Source: Mucilaginibacter polytrichastri (GTDB taxonomy: Bacteria > Bacteroidota > Bacteroidia > Sphingobacteriales > Sphingobacteriaceae). From it: a stretch of DNA of 64,000 nt. The notes beneath the pieces are model-generated. The model had not been told where the DNA came from and did not search any database. It was given only the letters and a program-made list of their open reading frames with translations. Made by a program: the position numbers and the translations under genes. Below, one piece after another: positions 62,655 to 64,000 of the stretch (the stretch's first letter is position 1; each line of letters begins with the position of its first letter). The stretch covers positions 4,715,314-4,779,313 of the forward strand of contig NZ_MPPL01000001.1 of assembly GCF_001911425.1 (NCBI RefSeq), given 5' to 3'.

Positions 62655-63842
62655 TTATTGAATAACGGTGACCCTCCTTCCTTCGATTTTAAAGTGTACG
62701 TGGTTGGTAAGTTCCATCATATGCAATACGGCACTGATCGGGCTTTTTCTTGAAATACGCCCGCTGAACTTATCTTTCGGAGGAGTACCCTGGTAACGTA
62801 CCTCGATATTATACCAGCGGGCAAGCTGGCGCATGATGGTCTGAATATCGTCGTTCTGAAAACGGAAATTGCCATCCTTCCAGGCGGTAATCCTGGTGGC
62901 ATTAACCGGCTGTACCTGGAATTGGTCAGCTCCTAACTGCGCCTGTTCGCCGGGTTTTAACTTGATACTGCTGCTTATATCCTTACCCGGGCTATACGCC
63001 TGAATGCGTACTTCCCCATCAACCAGGGTGGTTTTTACCACAGGCTCATCCGTATAACTATTGATATCGAAGCGGGTGCCTAAATCTTCTACGGTCTGGG
63101 TTTCGGTTTTCACGCGAAATGGCTGGCTTTCATTATGAGTTACCTCGAAATAAGCCTCACCGGTGATATTTACCAGGCGCTCCTTGCCGTTAAAGGCCAC
63201 CGGGAACGTAATGGAGGAAGCGGCGTTCAGCCAAACTTTAGTACCATCTGCCAGGACCAACGGATAGGGTGACTGCTCCCCGATCGCTGTGCTCAGCGTG
63301 TTATAAACTACCTGACCCGCTGATGGAACATTCGTTTGATAAACAATGTTGTTTTGGCTGGCATTAATAATAGTCTGGTTTTGTTTGGCCAGTTGTCCGA
63401 TTAATCCCTTGGTCAGAACGATCTTTTGACCATTCGCCAGCGTAAGTGTTGCCTGGTTATGACCGGGCGCAATATCGTTTCTGTCTAATTTTGCAACTTG
63501 CTGTTCGGATGTCTGTTTATGTAAGATAAAATAAGCACCGAAGGAAAATCCCACGATGATAGCTGCTGCGGCGGCGATACGGGGCCACAAGCGGATCACT
63601 TTTGCTGGTGTAGCCGTTGTTTCCGTTTCTTTGAAAATATACTGGAGTACACGCGCCTTTGCAGGATCACTGAGTTCTGCCGGCTCCTCCTGAAGTTCAT
63701 AGGCCACTGAGATCAGTTGCTGTATCAGTTCAGCATAGGCCGGGTCTTCTACATAATCAAGGAATTCCTGCTTTTCGTCGTCAGTTGCCATCAGATCCAG
63801 GTATTTTTGAAAAAGTGCAGTTACCTTTTGGTCGTCATTCAT
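62655..63842 (-). CDS. FecR-family anti-sigma factor
   Basis: The 395-aa protein has a cytoplasmic N-terminal part that would bind an ECF sigma factor, a membrane segment (AAAAAIIVGFSFGAYFIL, around 90-107), a FecR domain (VWLNAASSITFPVAFNGKER, ITGEAYFEVTHNESQPF) and a C-terminal STN-like DUF4974 region (IMRQLARWYNIEVRYQG). It receives the signal from the SusC STN domain. The ECF sigma gene is expected just beyond the right edge on the same strand. Confidence 0.93.
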   Translation of the reverse strand: MNDDQKVTALFQKYLDLMATDDEKQEFLDYVEDPAYAELIQQLISVAYELQEEPAELSDPAKARVLQYIFKETETTATPAKVIRLWPRIAAAAAIIVGFSFGAYFILHKQTSEQQVAKLDRNDIAPGHNQATLTLANGQKIVLTKGLIGQLAKQNQTIINASQNNIVYQTNVPSAGQVVYNTLSTAIGEQSPYPLVLADGTKVWLNAASSITFPVAFNGKERLVNITGEAYFEVTHNESQPFRVKTETQTVEDLGTRFDINSYTDEPVVKTTLVDGEVRIQAYSPGKDISSSIKLKPGEQAQLGADQFQVQPVNATRITAWKDGNFRFQNDDIQTIMRQLARWYNIEVRYQGTPPKDKFSGRISRKSPISAVLHMMELTNHVHFKIEGRRVTVIQ

Positions 63843-63861
63843 TTTTTTATCAAAATTAGCA

Positions 63862-63881
63862 TTAAGTTAAGTTTAACTTAA
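63862..63881. promoter_or_regulatory. 20-bp palindrome upstream of fecR
   Basis: ttaagttaa-gt-ttaacttaa is perfect with 9-bp arms and lies 20 nt before the FecR start. It could be an operator or the end of an upstream terminator; the T and A content makes either possible. Confidence 0.4.
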
Positions 63882-64000
63882 TCTTGGTTTCTAATAATGA
63901 CACACAACTGAGAGGTGGGGGTAGTCAGATTTTACATTATTTTTATTTTAAATATAAATTTCTCTTTTAAAACCATTTTTTCTTAGTTAAATCAAAATTA

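Larger units (their letters stand above)
1355..64000. mobile_element. left part of an integrative (probably conjugative-type) element; right end not seen
   Basis: The left boundary is the interrupted yifB with a large serine recombinase as the terminal gene. Inside are defence-type genes, a damage-repair cassette, a PRTRC cassette and RteC, all usual cargo or housekeeping genes of Bacteroidota integrative conjugative elements. The missing 3' half of yifB is nowhere in the window. The element therefore either extends past 64 kb or has lost its right end by rearrangement. No relaxase, VirD4-like coupling protein or TraG-TraN homologue was found here, so conjugative ability is not shown. Genes right of about 37 kb could be cargo or chromosome; the sequence does not decide. 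Confidence 0.55.

Noticed and set aside
1..64000. CRISPR array, rRNA or tRNA genes
   Set aside because: No regularly spaced repeats and no rRNA or convincing tRNA sequence were seen in reading both strands.

Overview
This window reads as Bacteroidota DNA, most likely family Sphingobacteriaceae (Mucilaginibacter or Pedobacter type). It carries two SusC/SusD systems, a FecR anti-sigma protein, TlpA/DUF4369-type thioredoxins, an RteC protein, a PRTRC cassette and at least one promoter of the TAnnTTTG type. The genus is inferred from gene content only.

Left edge (1-3.3 kb). A chromosomal yifB/comM-type Mg-chelatase ATPase gene is cut after its Asn-Pro codons at about 1354. The cut coincides with the end of a large serine recombinase gene on the opposite strand, whose last codons lie inside yifB. 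This is the attachment junction of an integrated element. The 3' half of yifB is not in the window, so the far end of the element was not seen.

Defence-type cargo (3.9-18.3 kb). The genes are a YozE-like protein, a MauJ/HEPN-like protein, a caspase-like protease divergent from a HEPN protein, a PD-(D/E)XK nuclease-like protein next to a RES-domain toxin-like protein, a metallo-beta-lactamase overlapping a 1638-aa trypsin-STAND ATPase (AVAST type I-like), and a second caspase-like protease.

DNA damage block (18.5-27.8 kb). An SRAP (HMCES/YedK) protein converges on an imuA-imuB-dnaE2 mutasome operon whose upstream region holds a perfect 15-bp inverted repeat. Small genes follow, including one with Rieske-type Cys/His spacing and a DUF1810 gene.

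PRTRC block (28.2-37.2 kb). A nested palindromic intergenic region precedes a long plus-strand series with PRTRC E, C (ubiquitin-like), F, B (E2-like) and ThiF (E1-like). The ParB, actin-like and JAB members are missing. RteC and a small membrane protein follow on the other strand. No relaxase, coupling protein or Tra genes are in the window.

Signalling and peptide region (37.3-51.5 kb). A compact operon encodes an alpha-oxoamine synthase, a GNAT acetyltransferase and a membrane-bound LuxR-type regulator. A Crp-like regulator follows. Next is a locus with a cyclase-less LanKC-like kinase, a MauE-like membrane protein and a short secreted Ser/Thr/Cys-bearing peptide. It faces a SusC-SusD-TlpA operon. 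I consider this the best candidate for an undescribed system. Two repeated modules, each a small protein plus an HTH regulator, and a strongly structured non-coding element follow.

Right edge (51.5-64 kb). After a TetR gene comes a classical operon: FecR, SusC with an STN domain, SusD, two TlpA-like proteins and an M16 peptidase. It was probably built for peptide or protein-derived substrates under an ECF sigma factor lying beyond the window.
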